From an uncultured Pelagibacteraceae bacterium (GTDB taxonomy: Bacteria; Pseudomonadota; Alphaproteobacteria; Pelagibacterales; Pelagibacteraceae): a DNA stretch of 64,000 bases. Each line of letters starts with the position of its first letter. Position 1 is the stretch's first letter. Below are positions 52,747 to 62,318 of this stretch, piece after piece. The notes below the pieces were generated by a model. The model had not been told where the DNA came from and did no database searches. It saw only the letters and a program-made list of their open reading frames with translations. The stretch is from positions 1 to 64,000 of the forward strand of contig CACGHX010000003.1 of the NCBI GenBank assembly GCA_902573065.1. Reading direction: 5' to 3'. A program made the position numbers and the translations under genes.

Positions 52747-53790
52747 CTAGAATAATTTTTGGAAATTTCTTCTTTCTCTATTTTTCCAATTTTCACGATG
52801 ATAGGCATCACTGGCAATTAATGGAAGTACACTTGTTGCTTCAGCAAATACCATTTGTTCTTTCGTGGTATCTACTTTGCCCCAAGAACTCGCTTCCTTT
52901 AATGTGGAACTACTACACGCTCCGTCTCTTGTGTCTGCTACAGTAATCTGTATTGCATATTTGTGCATATCAACTTTCTTTCCTAAAAGTTCAGCACAAA
53001 CAACAGTATCTTGAACAAAGTTTTTTGGAACACCCCCACCAATCATGAATAATCCTGATGTTTTAGATTTCAATTTAATTTCGGTAAGTTCTCTAAATTC
53101 TCTTACAGAGTCAATTGTAATATGTTTTTTTGGGTTTTGCTCCTGGTGCATGACAAGGCCAAATCCTGCTGAACTATCGGTAAAAGCTGGACAAAAAATG
53201 GGAACATTATGATCGTAAGCTAATTCTATTAAAGAATTTTTCTTTTTAGCATTTTTCTTTAAATATTTTCCAATTTCTCTAATAAATTCTCTAGAAGTAT
53301 ATGATTTTGTAGGTAAACTATTTGCTATATCACATATTGTTTTGTCACATGCCTGTAGTTGTTCTTCATCAATATATGTGTCGTAAATTCTATCTATGTA
53401 ATTTTCTCTTAAAACCTTATCATCTTGGAATTGGTTACCTTGATAGTGTTTAAACCCTAATGACTCAAAGAAATCCATGTCTATTATTGAAGCTCCAGTG
53501 GCTACTATTGCGTCAACCATATTGTATTTAATTAAATCTGAGTAAAGGTTCATACAACCTGCTGCAGAAGTTGATCCTGCAATTGTTAAAAATATTGCAC
53601 AATCTTTATCATTTATCATTTCATTATAAATTTCTGCAGCTTTAGCAGTGTCCCTTGAGGTAAAGGACATCTTTTTCATAGACTCAATAATTTTTCTAGA
53701 GTCAAATGAAGTTATATCTATATGTTCGACTTCAGATTTTAATAGTGATTTTTTGTTATGTCCGAGAGACGGACCATTTTTTTTATTCAT
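52747..53790 (-). CDS. Deoxyhypusine synthase-like family protein
   Basis: IFLTIAGSTSAAGCMNLYSDLI, TGASIIDMDF, CPAFTDSSAGFGLVMH, MIGGGVPKNFVQDT, GACSSSTLKEASSWGKVD (retained Lys of the SWGK motif). Confidence 0.92.
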   Translation of the reverse strand: MNKKNGPSLGHNKKSLLKSEVEHIDITSFDSRKIIESMKKMSFTSRDTAKAAEIYNEMINDKDCAIFLTIAGSTSAAGCMNLYSDLIKYNMVDAIVATGASIIDMDFFESLGFKHYQGNQFQDDKVLRENYIDRIYDTYIDEEQLQACDKTICDIANSLPTKSYTSREFIREIGKYLKKNAKKKNSLIELAYDHNVPIFCPAFTDSSAGFGLVMHQEQNPKKHITIDSVREFRELTEIKLKSKTSGLFMIGGGVPKNFVQDTVVCAELLGKKVDMHKYAIQITVADTRDGACSSSTLKEASSWGKVDTTKEQMVFAEATSVLPLIASDAYHRENWKNRERRNFQKLF

Positions 53791-54968
53791 TACGCAACTA
53801 AGAAGTCAATATTTTCTTCTCGATCATACATCGAAAGAATTGGCTTATCATTTAATTGGTAATTTGCGTCAGAGAAAAAACCGTTAAATTTTGTTCTAAA
53901 AGTAGTACCATAAGCTCCTAATTGTCCAAGCTCAATATAATCACCTTCTTTAATATTATTTGGCAATAAGAATGGTCCCTTCATATAGTCAAGACTATCA
54001 CATGTTGGTCCATAAAAATTAAATGCTGTTTTTTTCTTTGAAACTACTCTGCCATTTGTAATCATTTTTGCCGGTAACACAAAATTTGGCACGCCTGCAT
54101 CAAATAAAGATCCGTAGGTCCCATCATTTATATAAAGTTTATTTTTTTTCTTTAAAAGAACTTTTACTATAGTTGAGCCTGCTTCTGCTACTATTGCTCG
54201 TCCTGGTTCACAAAATATTTCTGGTATTTTCTCTAGTTTTAAGTTTTTTAGGGATTCTTTAATTACATCTAAATAATTATCTAGGGGTTCAGGAATTAAG
54301 TCAGGATACATAGCTGGAAAACCACCGCCTACATTAATTACATCTGGTACAATTTTAGTTTTTTTAATAATTTTACCAATTTCATTTATCCCTTTTGCAA
54401 AAGAAATTTTGTGCATACATTGAGATCCAACGTGGAAACTTAACCCAACCCTTTTTGCATGCGCTTTACAAAGTCTCAATAAACCTAATGCTTCACTTGA
54501 TGTTGCACCAAACTTTCTTGATAAATCTATTTCTGCATGTTCATTTGAAATACTTACTCTTACGTATAAGTTTAAATCTTTTGCATTATTTGTTTCATCA
54601 AGAATTTTAAGTAACTCATCTTTTGTATCTAAGGCAAAATCTTTTACATTATATTTCGCATAAGCTTCTTTTATACTTTCTCTGTTTTTTACAGTATGCA
54701 TGAAGTATACTTTTGCTTTATTATTAATTTTTCTCACTAATTTTACTTCATTGAGTGATGCAACATCAAAATTTTCAATTCCATTATCACTGATAATTTT
54801 AATTACTCTTTCGTCAGGATTTGTTTTTACAGCGTAAAGAACTTTTCCAGGGAATTTATTTTTAAAAAATTCTACCGATTTCTTAATTGAATCAGGCCTA
54901 ATACAATAGACTGGGTCTTCTGGTTTCAATGTGTTAACTAGCTCGTTAACGTCACTAAATTTTTGCAT
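53790..54968 (-). CDS. Fold-III PLP-dependent decarboxylase (ornithine or lysine/ornithine decarboxylase type)
   Basis: VLYAVKTNPDERVIKII (PLP Lys), FHVGSQCMH, INVGGGFPAMYP, FCEPGRAIVAEAGS, GPTCDSLDYMKGPFLLP. Confidence 0.92.
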   Translation of the reverse strand: MQKFSDVNELVNTLKPEDPVYCIRPDSIKKSVEFFKNKFPGKVLYAVKTNPDERVIKIISDNGIENFDVASLNEVKLVRKINNKAKVYFMHTVKNRESIKEAYAKYNVKDFALDTKDELLKILDETNNAKDLNLYVRVSISNEHAEIDLSRKFGATSSEALGLLRLCKAHAKRVGLSFHVGSQCMHKISFAKGINEIGKIIKKTKIVPDVINVGGGFPAMYPDLIPEPLDNYLDVIKESLKNLKLEKIPEIFCEPGRAIVAEAGSTIVKVLLKKKNKLYINDGTYGSLFDAGVPNFVLPAKMITNGRVVSKKKTAFNFYGPTCDSLDYMKGPFLLPNNIKEGDYIELGQLGAYGTTFRTKFNGFFSDANYQLNDKPILSMYDREENIDFLVA

Positions 54969-55118
54969 TGTTAAATGTGTTCCCTCGTTTTATTACACAA
55001 TAAGCTTTTCAAAAAATTAATAAAAAAGCTTTCTAAATTGCGTATTTAACGTTTTTTCAATCTATGTAAAGAAAATAATTCAATATTGTCGCATTGTAAT
55101 ATTTGCCGTAGTGTCTAT

Positions 55119-55700
55119 ATGACAGTTATGAAACGTTCAATAGAAACACCTCCAGGTTTTAAAATAACCGACTTCGAGGATAAATCTCTTCTCATTGTTG
55201 ATGACGATGATCCGTTAAGAGATCGGCTTTCTAGAGCCATGGAGAAGAAGGGATTTGTTGTCAGAAACTCAAAAACTGTTGAAAATGCTATTAAAATGGT
55301 TAAATCCCAGCCCCCAAAATTTGCCTTGGTGGACCTTAGATTAGAAGATGGCAATGGTCTAGATGTTGTTCAGGAGATAAATAAGGCAAAAAATGACAGC
55401 CGAATAGTAATGCTCACTGGTTATGGAAATCTACCCACGGCTGTAGCTGCCGTGAAAGCAGGTGCTATAGATTACATGGCTAAGCCAGTTGATGCTGATG
55501 ATGTGGAGGCAGCTCTATTAGCATCCCCAGATTCGAAGGCTAAACCACCTGAAAATCCTATGTCAGCCGACAGAGTCAAATGGGAGCATATCCACAGGGT
55601 ATTCGAATTATGCAACAGAAATGTCTCTGAGACCGCAAGAAGACTAAAAATGCATAGAAGAACTCTTCAGAGAATACTTTCTAAAAGATCACCAAACTAA
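55119..55700 (+). CDS. regA: RegA/PrrA/ActR-type response regulator with Fis-like HTH
   Basis: LLIVDDDDPLRDRLSRAMEKKGF, FALVDLRLEDGNGLDVV, MLTGYGNLPTAVAAVKAGAIDYMAKPVDADDV, NVSETARRLKMHRRTLQRILSKR. ORF opens at 55086. Confidence 0.94.
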   Translation: MTVMKRSIETPPGFKITDFEDKSLLIVDDDDPLRDRLSRAMEKKGFVVRNSKTVENAIKMVKSQPPKFALVDLRLEDGNGLDVVQEINKAKNDSRIVMLTGYGNLPTAVAAVKAGAIDYMAKPVDADDVEAALLASPDSKAKPPENPMSADRVKWEHIHRVFELCNRNVSETARRLKMHRRTLQRILSKRSPN

Positions 55701-55704
55701 AATA

Positions 55705-56253
55705 TTAAGACTTTTTAAATTTGAATAGAGCAGGAATTATTAAAGTTAAAAGAACAACTTTAAATAGCTCAGCTAATAAGAATGGTTGGGCACCAAGCTT
55801 AAATATTGGTTTATCCCATCCAATTAATGAACCTAACCAAATCATTCCTAATAAATAAATAAAACTTACGGAAAAAATAAGCTTAATAAGATTTTTAAAA
55901 AAATTATTCGTATATTTAAATATACCAGCTAAATAAACTGTTACTAGGAAACCAATTAAATAACCCATCGTTGGTCCAGTAAAGTAAATTATACCTACTC
56001 CTTTTTCAGGAGTTCCAGCAAAAACAGGTAAACCAGCTATACCTTGAATTAAATAAAGTGAAACAGTAAAAAGACCTAATTTCCAACCGAGAGAGACACC
56101 TAGAAGTAAAACAACAAAAGTTTGCATTGTCATAGGGACCGGATAAAAAGGAATTTTTATTTTTGCAGATACTGCTAATATTATCGTACCACAAATTGCA
56201 ATGAACAAATTTTTTATTACAGAAACTTCTTTTAAATTTTTGATTAGTTCCAT
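55705..56253 (-). CDS. bioY: Biotin transporter BioY
   Basis: AKIKIPFYPVPMTMQTFVVLLLGVSLGWKLGLFTVSLYLIQGIAGLPVFAG...GPTMGYLIGF. Confidence 0.95.
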   Translation of the reverse strand: MELIKNLKEVSVIKNLFIAICGTIILAVSAKIKIPFYPVPMTMQTFVVLLLGVSLGWKLGLFTVSLYLIQGIAGLPVFAGTPEKGVGIIYFTGPTMGYLIGFLVTVYLAGIFKYTNNFFKNLIKLIFSVSFIYLLGMIWLGSLIGWDKPIFKLGAQPFLLAELFKVVLLTLIIPALFKFKKS

Positions 56254-56284
56254 TAGTTATTATTACTTCTATTTTTGAAAAAAT

Positions 56285-57211
56285 CTACTTATTTGTTACT
56301 TGTAAAAATATGTCCTCTAAATCACCTTCATCGGTAGAAATATCAAGTATTTCAACATTATTTTTTACTTTATCAATAATTTGATCAAATTTAATTTTTT
56401 TCTTATCATAGCTTGCAGTAATTTGACCATTACTTTTTGTGAATTTAACACCATCTAATTTAATTTTTTCAAAATTTTTTGAGTCCTTTACCTTAAATTT
56501 AATAATTTTACCTTCAATTCTTTCAAGCATTTTCTGAGTACTATCTAATGCTACCAAATTACCTTTGTTTATGATCGCAATTCTACTACACATTTCTTGA
56601 GCCTCATTTAAATTGTGTGTTGTTAATACAATAGTTATACCTAACTTGTTGAGTTCTCTTATATTCCCCCATAAATTTTGTCTAAGCTCAACATCTACAC
56701 CTGCAGTTGGTTCATCCAAAAATAAAATTGGTGGCTGATGTACCATTGCTTTTGCTATTAATAATCTTCTTTTCATACCTCCTGATAAACTTCTTGTGTA
56801 TGCATTGGCTTGTTTATCAAGTGAAACTGTTTTTAAAATTGAGTCTGTAATTCTATCCTCACTCTTTACACCATAAAATCCGGCCTGCAGTTCTAAAAGT
56901 TTTTTTGGGCTAAAAAAAGGATCAAAATTAACTTCTTGTGGTACAATTCCTATACAAGCTCTCACTTGTCTAGGATTTTTATCAAGATCGTATCCCCATA
57001 CAGTTACTTTGCCTGATGATTTCATTACTGTCCCAGCTAAAATATTTATAAATGTAGTTTTTCCAGCACCATTTGGACCTAAAAGCCCAAAAATCTCGCC
57101 TTGCTTTACTTCCAAACTTAAATTTTTTAGTGCCAAAACTTCTTGTTTTAGTTTATTACTTTTTGAATAAACTTTAGTTAAATTTTCAGAGGATAATGCA
57201 ATTTTGTTCAT
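56285..57211 (-). CDS. ABC transporter ATP-binding protein (ABC-2/CcmA-like drug or polysaccharide exporter type)
   Basis: Walker A LLGPNGAGKTTFINIL, SLSGGMKRRLLIAKAM, LFLDEPTAGVDVELR; no permease adjacent. Confidence 0.93.
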   Translation of the reverse strand: MNKIALSSENLTKVYSKSNKLKQEVLALKNLSLEVKQGEIFGLLGPNGAGKTTFINILAGTVMKSSGKVTVWGYDLDKNPRQVRACIGIVPQEVNFDPFFSPKKLLELQAGFYGVKSEDRITDSILKTVSLDKQANAYTRSLSGGMKRRLLIAKAMVHQPPILFLDEPTAGVDVELRQNLWGNIRELNKLGITIVLTTHNLNEAQEMCSRIAIINKGNLVALDSTQKMLERIEGKIIKFKVKDSKNFEKIKLDGVKFTKSNGQITASYDKKKIKFDQIIDKVKNNVEILDISTDEGDLEDIFLQVTNK

Positions 57212-57213
57212 AA

Positions 57214-57236
57214 TTTAATGTTATTATAACATTAAA
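57214..57236. repeat. 23-bp perfect palindrome TTTAATGTTAT-T-ATAACATTAAA in divergent intergenic region
   Basis: Read directly: 11-bp arms with a 1-nt centre, between the ABC ATPase start (57211) and polA start (57260). Confidence 0.9.
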
Positions 57237-57259
57237 AAAATTAAGATATCATTACAAAG

Positions 57260-60028
57260 ATGAGCACAATAAAAAAAACAGATCATTTTTATTTAGTAGA
57301 TGGGTCTGGTTATATTTTTAGAGCTTATTATGCTCTCCCACCATTATCCAGAAAAAGTGATGGTTTACCCACAGGAGCTGTAAGTGGTTTTAGCAGCATG
57401 CTCTTTAAACTTTTAGAAGAGGTGAGATCAGATGACTCAAAAAATAAGCCTACACATTTTGCAGTAATATTTGACTCTGCAAGAAAAAATTTTAGAAATG
57501 AAATATACAAAGATTATAAAGCGAATAGGTCGGAAGCGCCTGATGATTTAGCACCACAATTTGAATATATAAGGAAAGCAGTTAAAGCCTTTAATCTACC
57601 TTCAATAGAGCAAATTAATTATGAAGCTGATGATTTGATAGCAACCTATGCTAAACAAATAATTAGTCTTGGAGCAAAAGTTACAATTATTTCTTCGGAC
57701 AAAGATTTAATGCAGCTTGTATCAAATAAAATTAGATTATTTGATCCAATGAAAAGTAAAATTATTGGAGAAAAAGAAGTGATAGATAAATTTGGTGTAA
57801 AACCTACTCAGGTAGTTGACGTCCAATCATTAGCAGGGGACTCCTCAGATAATATTCCAGGTGTTCCAGGCATTGGTATTAAAACAGCATCTGAATTAAT
57901 AAACAAATTTAAAACATTAGAAAATTTACTTAAGAAAGCTGAGGAAATACCTCAAAAAAAAAGAAAAGAAACTTTAATAAATAATAAAGATTTAGCTTTG
58001 GTAAGTAAAAAATTAGTAACTCTCAAAGATGATGTTCCAATTAAAAACAAAATTGAAACTTTTGATATTAAAAAAATTGATAAGAATAAACTTTATGAAT
58101 TTTTAAGAGAAATGGAATTTAACAGACTTTTAAGTCAGGCAATTAACTTTTACGGAGAACCCGATGGAAAAGTAGTTGAACAAAGTGTCAAATCAGTATC
58201 AAAAAAAATTGACGTCACTAAGTACAAAACCATAAATAAAATTGCTGATTTTGATAAACTATTAAAAAAACTTGAGGATCAGTCATTAATATCTGTGGAT
58301 ACTGAGACATCATCACTAAATCCTCTAGAAGCAGATCTCGTAGGTATATCTGTTTGTTATTCACCAAATGAGGCCTATTACATTCCTGTTAAACATAAAA
58401 AAGAAAACTGTTTAAACAAAAAAGTAGTTATAGAGAAAATTAAAAAAATTTTTGAAGATAAAAGTATTAAAAAAATTGGTCAAAATATTAAATTTGATAA
58501 TTTAATTTTAAAAAAAGAAGGTATTAATACCAATCCAATTGAGGATACCATGTTGTTATCCTACACACTAGATGCAGGACTAAATAGGCATAATTTAGAT
58601 ACATTATCTGAAATTCATTTAGATCATAAAACTATTTCTTACAAAGATTTAGTTGGTTCTGGAAAAAACAAAATGATCTTTGAAGAAGTAGATTTAAAAA
58701 AAGCAACAGAATATGCAGGAGAAGATGCAGATGTAACTTTTAGATTATTCGAAATATTAAAAAGTAGATTGGACAAAGAAAAACTGAATAGAATTTATGA
58801 ATCTTTTGAAAAACCTCTGGTTCAAATTCTTTCACAGATTGAAATGAATGGAATAAAGATAAATAGTGAATACCTTAAAAAATTATCAAAAAATTTTATG
58901 GAAAAAATTAAAAAAATCGAAAAACGAATCTTTTTGATAGCAAAGAAAGAATTTAATATAGGATCTCCAAAACAACTTGGAGAAATAATCTATAATGAAC
59001 TAAAAATTACAAACTTAAAAAAAACAAAAAAAGGTAGTTTAGCTACAAATGCAAATATTTTAGAAGATTTAGCTTTAAAAGGATACGAATTTCCAAAGTT
59101 GGTTTTAGATTGGCGTCAATTATCAAAATTAAAAAATACCTATACAGATGCTCTTCAAGATCATGTTAATTCAAACACTAAAAGAGTACATACTTCATTT
59201 CTTTTGGCCGCAACAAACACTGGAAGACTAGCCTCTAGTGATCCAAATTTACAAAATATACCAATCAAAACAGATGATGGAAGGGAAATTAGAAAAGCAT
59301 TTATAGCTGAAAAAAATAACATTTTAATTTCAGCTGATTACAATCAAGTTGAAATGAGAATTTTAGCAGATTTAGCAGAGGTAAAAGAACTTCAAAAAGC
59401 TTTTTTGAATAAAGAAGATATTCATACGCTGACTGCAAGCCAAGTATTTAACGTACCTATAAAAAAAGTAGACCAAAATTTGAGAAGGAAAGCTAAAACT
59501 ATAAATTTTGGTATTATTTACGGAATCACCCAATACGGTCTAGCGAAACAAATTTCTGTATCAAATCAAGAAGCATTAGATTTCATTAATGCATATTTTA
59601 AAAAATTTCCTGAAATAAAAGATTACATGGAAAAAACAATCAAGTTTTGCAAAAAAAACGGATATGTAAATAATATTTTTGGCAGACGTATTCACCTAAA
59701 AGGTATAAATGATAAAAATTTTAGTGTTAGAAGCTTTCAAGAGAGAGCTGCAATAAATGCACCAATTCAAAGTTCAGCTGCTGATATCATTAGACTTGCA
59801 ATGATTAAAATTGACGACTTAATAAACTCAAATAAAATATATAAAGCAAAAATGCTTCTACAAATACATGACGAATTAGTTTTTGAGTGTCAAAAATCGA
59901 ATCAGAAGAATGTTGAAAAAATTGTGAAAAAAACGATGGAGTCAGTTTCTAGCTCTGATTATCATATGTTTAAAATCCCATTAGATGTAAATGTTAATTC
60001 TGGTAATAATTGGGATGAAGCTCACTAA
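57260..60028 (+). CDS. polA: DNA polymerase I (5'-3' exo, 3'-5' exo and polymerase domains)
   Basis: LVDGSGYIFRAYYALPP, SVDTETSSLNPLEADLVGIS, LISADYNQVEMRILADLA, RRKAKTINFGIIYGITQYGLAKQI, QIHDELVFEC. Confidence 0.98.
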   Translation: MSTIKKTDHFYLVDGSGYIFRAYYALPPLSRKSDGLPTGAVSGFSSMLFKLLEEVRSDDSKNKPTHFAVIFDSARKNFRNEIYKDYKANRSEAPDDLAPQFEYIRKAVKAFNLPSIEQINYEADDLIATYAKQIISLGAKVTIISSDKDLMQLVSNKIRLFDPMKSKIIGEKEVIDKFGVKPTQVVDVQSLAGDSSDNIPGVPGIGIKTASELINKFKTLENLLKKAEEIPQKKRKETLINNKDLALVSKKLVTLKDDVPIKNKIETFDIKKIDKNKLYEFLREMEFNRLLSQAINFYGEPDGKVVEQSVKSVSKKIDVTKYKTINKIADFDKLLKKLEDQSLISVDTETSSLNPLEADLVGISVCYSPNEAYYIPVKHKKENCLNKKVVIEKIKKIFEDKSIKKIGQNIKFDNLILKKEGINTNPIEDTMLLSYTLDAGLNRHNLDTLSEIHLDHKTISYKDLVGSGKNKMIFEEVDLKKATEYAGEDADVTFRLFEILKSRLDKEKLNRIYESFEKPLVQILSQIEMNGIKINSEYLKKLSKNFMEKIKKIEKRIFLIAKKEFNIGSPKQLGEIIYNELKITNLKKTKKGSLATNANILEDLALKGYEFPKLVLDWRQLSKLKNTYTDALQDHVNSNTKRVHTSFLLAATNTGRLASSDPNLQNIPIKTDDGREIRKAFIAEKNNILISADYNQVEMRILADLAEVKELQKAFLNKEDIHTLTASQVFNVPIKKVDQNLRRKAKTINFGIIYGITQYGLAKQISVSNQEALDFINAYFKKFPEIKDYMEKTIKFCKKNGYVNNIFGRRIHLKGINDKNFSVRSFQERAAINAPIQSSAADIIRLAMIKIDDLINSNKIYKAKMLLQIHDELVFECQKSNQKNVEKIVKKTMESVSSSDYHMFKIPLDVNVNSGNNWDEAH

Positions 60029-60081
60029 AATATAAATTGCCTAAATTTTGACAATTTAATTTAAACTATTAGGATATTATT

Positions 60082-60780
60082 ATGTCTAAAACTATTGCAC
60101 TTGTTGATGATGATAGAAATATATTAACTAGCCTCAGTATAGCTCTCGAGAGAGAGGGCTTTAAAGTGCAAACATATATAGATGGAGAAAGTGCTTTAGT
60201 TGGTTTATCTCGAAACCCTCCTGATTTAGCTGTCGTTGATATTAAAATGCCTAGAATGGACGGAGAGGAACTTCTTAAAAGGATAAAAAAAAAGATGTCT
60301 ATTCCAATTATATTCCTTACTTCAAAAGACGAAGAAGTTGATGAACTTCTCGGCTTAAAGCTTGGTGCAGATGATTTTATAAAAAAGTCAGGAGGATTTT
60401 CAATCAAGGTTTTGGTTGAAAGAATAAGAGTTCAATTAAGGAAAAAAAGTAATTCTCAAGATGAAACTAAAAATCTAATAGTTCATGGAAAGCTTAAATT
60501 AGACCCAAGCCAACTTGAGTGCCAATGGAATGGAAAAAATCTTCCTGAAAAGTTGACTACAACAGAATTTTTAATAGTAAAAGAATTAGCGCAAAGACCA
60601 GGGGTAATTAAGGAAAGAGCACATCTCATGGATATAGCATATAAAGAAAATACTGATATAGAGGATAGAACAATTGATAGTCACATCAAACGAATTAGAA
60701 AAAAATTTAAAAAAGTTGATGAAAAATTTTCTTCAATTGAGACACGTTATGGCAGTGGGTATAGGTGGAATATTAATTAA
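60082..60780 (+). CDS. chvI: ChvI-type OmpR-family response regulator
   Basis: [85 protein letters not shown]. Confidence 0.9.
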   Translation: MSKTIALVDDDRNILTSLSIALEREGFKVQTYIDGESALVGLSRNPPDLAVVDIKMPRMDGEELLKRIKKKMSIPIIFLTSKDEEVDELLGLKLGADDFIKKSGGFSIKVLVERIRVQLRKKSNSQDETKNLIVHGKLKLDPSQLECQWNGKNLPEKLTTTEFLIVKELAQRPGVIKERAHLMDIAYKENTDIEDRTIDSHIKRIRKKFKKVDEKFSSIETRYGSGYRWNIN

Positions 60781-62318
60781 TGAATTTAGTGAAAAGTTCA
60801 TCTTCTATTTTAAGAAAATTTTTAATTTTCAATTCACTAATATTTTTAGTTTTGGGTTTATTTACATTTTTCTATTTGAATGCTATTCAACCAAATTTAG
60901 TGAAGCAAAGAGTAGAAAAACATACTGTAATAATAAATAATACTTCGAATCATATTGAGAGACTAAAAATAAATTTTGAAGAAAAAGATTTAAAAAGTTT
61001 TTTATTATCAACAAGATTTCTATTTCAAAACTTAGAGAGAGTTCAATTTTTTAGTGCCGATGGTAAATTAATTGGTGACACGAACGTAATTGATCTAGAC
61101 CAGAATGTTTTTGTTAGATCCGATGCAGTAATTCAAGAAAATCTAGACTCCAACTCAAACATAATTAGCGAAGAACTATCAAAAGATAGATCTATTCAAA
61201 AAAAAACTAGTATAGATGAATTAATTTTAAACAAAAAAAACAATGAACCAATTGTAACTGAAGTTAAAGAAAATGATAATTTTTTTATTAAGACATTAGA
61301 TGGTCTTATAATTGACAATGAAATTTTAGGCTACATAATGGTAACTGAACAGGCAAACGAAATCTTAATTGCAGTTGAAGAAAGAAGAAATTTTATTTTA
61401 AGAACTGTAATTGCTATAGCTATAGCAATATTTATTTTTTCAATATTTCTAAATAAATATATTCTTACTCCAATTGCAGCTTTAGTAGGTTACACAGAGG
61501 CCATTAAATCAAAAGATGATTCATCAGGAAAAATAGAGAGATTTTTAAAAAGAACAGATGAACTTGGTTTACTCTCAAGATCATTAAATAATATGACAAC
61601 TGATTTACAAGAGAGAACAAGAAGAGCAGAAAATTCTTCTGCTGATTTGGCTCATGAAATTAGAAATCCATTAGCTTCATTAAAAGGTGCTTCAGAACTT
61701 TTGGAAAGTTCTTCGGACAAAAATGAAAGAGAAAAATTAATTAAAATTTTAAGTCATGATGTTGAAAGAATTGACAGATTAATTACAGACTATTCTCAAA
61801 TGCTAAAAGATGAAGCCTCACTTTCAAGAGAAAAAATGAAAAAATTGGATCTTCAAATTTTAGTTAAAAATGTTGTTGATGAATTTGAAAGTAATTCAAA
61901 AGTAATAGATAAAGGAATAAAATTCAAAATTATTAAGGAAAAACCAAATGGTTATGATTTCAAACTTTTTGGTATAGATAACAGGCTAGAGCAAATATTG
62001 GCTAATTTGTTAGATAATGCTTTATCTTTCAGTCCTAGTAAAGGTGAGGTAATAGTTTCAATTAAAGGACATAAGGATTTTGTTTCTTTCAAAATTAAAG
62101 ATCAAGGCCCAGGATTTAGCGAGACAAATACTGAAAAAATATTTAAAAGATTTTACAGTAATAGACCTGAAAAATTTGGAGAACATTCAGGTTTAGGTTT
62201 AAATATCGTAAAGAGTATTGTGCAAATGCATGGAGGCAATGTTTGGGCTTCAAATAGGTCTGATAATGAAAAAGGTGCTCAAATTGAAGTAGAGCTACCA
62301 AAAAAATATAATCAATAG
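60780..62318 (+). CDS. chvG: ChvG-type sensor histidine kinase
   Basis: Two TM segments with periplasmic loop, HAMP, SSADLAHEIRNPLASLKGASELL, FKRFYSNRPEKFGEHSGLGLNIVKSIVQMHGG. Confidence 0.9.
   Translation: MNLVKSSSSILRKFLIFNSLIFLVLGLFTFFYLNAIQPNLVKQRVEKHTVIINNTSNHIERLKINFEEKDLKSFLLSTRFLFQNLERVQFFSADGKLIGDTNVIDLDQNVFVRSDAVIQENLDSNSNIISEELSKDRSIQKKTSIDELILNKKNNEPIVTEVKENDNFFIKTLDGLIIDNEILGYIMVTEQANEILIAVEERRNFILRTVIAIAIAIFIFSIFLNKYILTPIAALVGYTEAIKSKDDSSGKIERFLKRTDELGLLSRSLNNMTTDLQERTRRAENSSADLAHEIRNPLASLKGASELLESSSDKNEREKLIKILSHDVERIDRLITDYSQMLKDEASLSREKMKKLDLQILVKNVVDEFESNSKVIDKGIKFKIIKEKPNGYDFKLFGIDNRLEQILANLLDNALSFSPSKGEVIVSIKGHKDFVSFKIKDQGPGFSETNTEKIFKRFYSNRPEKFGEHSGLGLNIVKSIVQMHGGNVWASNRSDNEKGAQIEVELPKKYNQ

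Noticed and set aside
54969-55118. RegA binding site in the regA/decarboxylase divergent region
   Set aside because: GTCGCATTGTAATATTTGCC resembles at most one half of a GCGNC-type RegA site; not enough to annotate as a site.
60674-60940. 88-aa ORF bridging chvI and chvG
   Set aside because: Out-of-frame overlap with two well supported genes.
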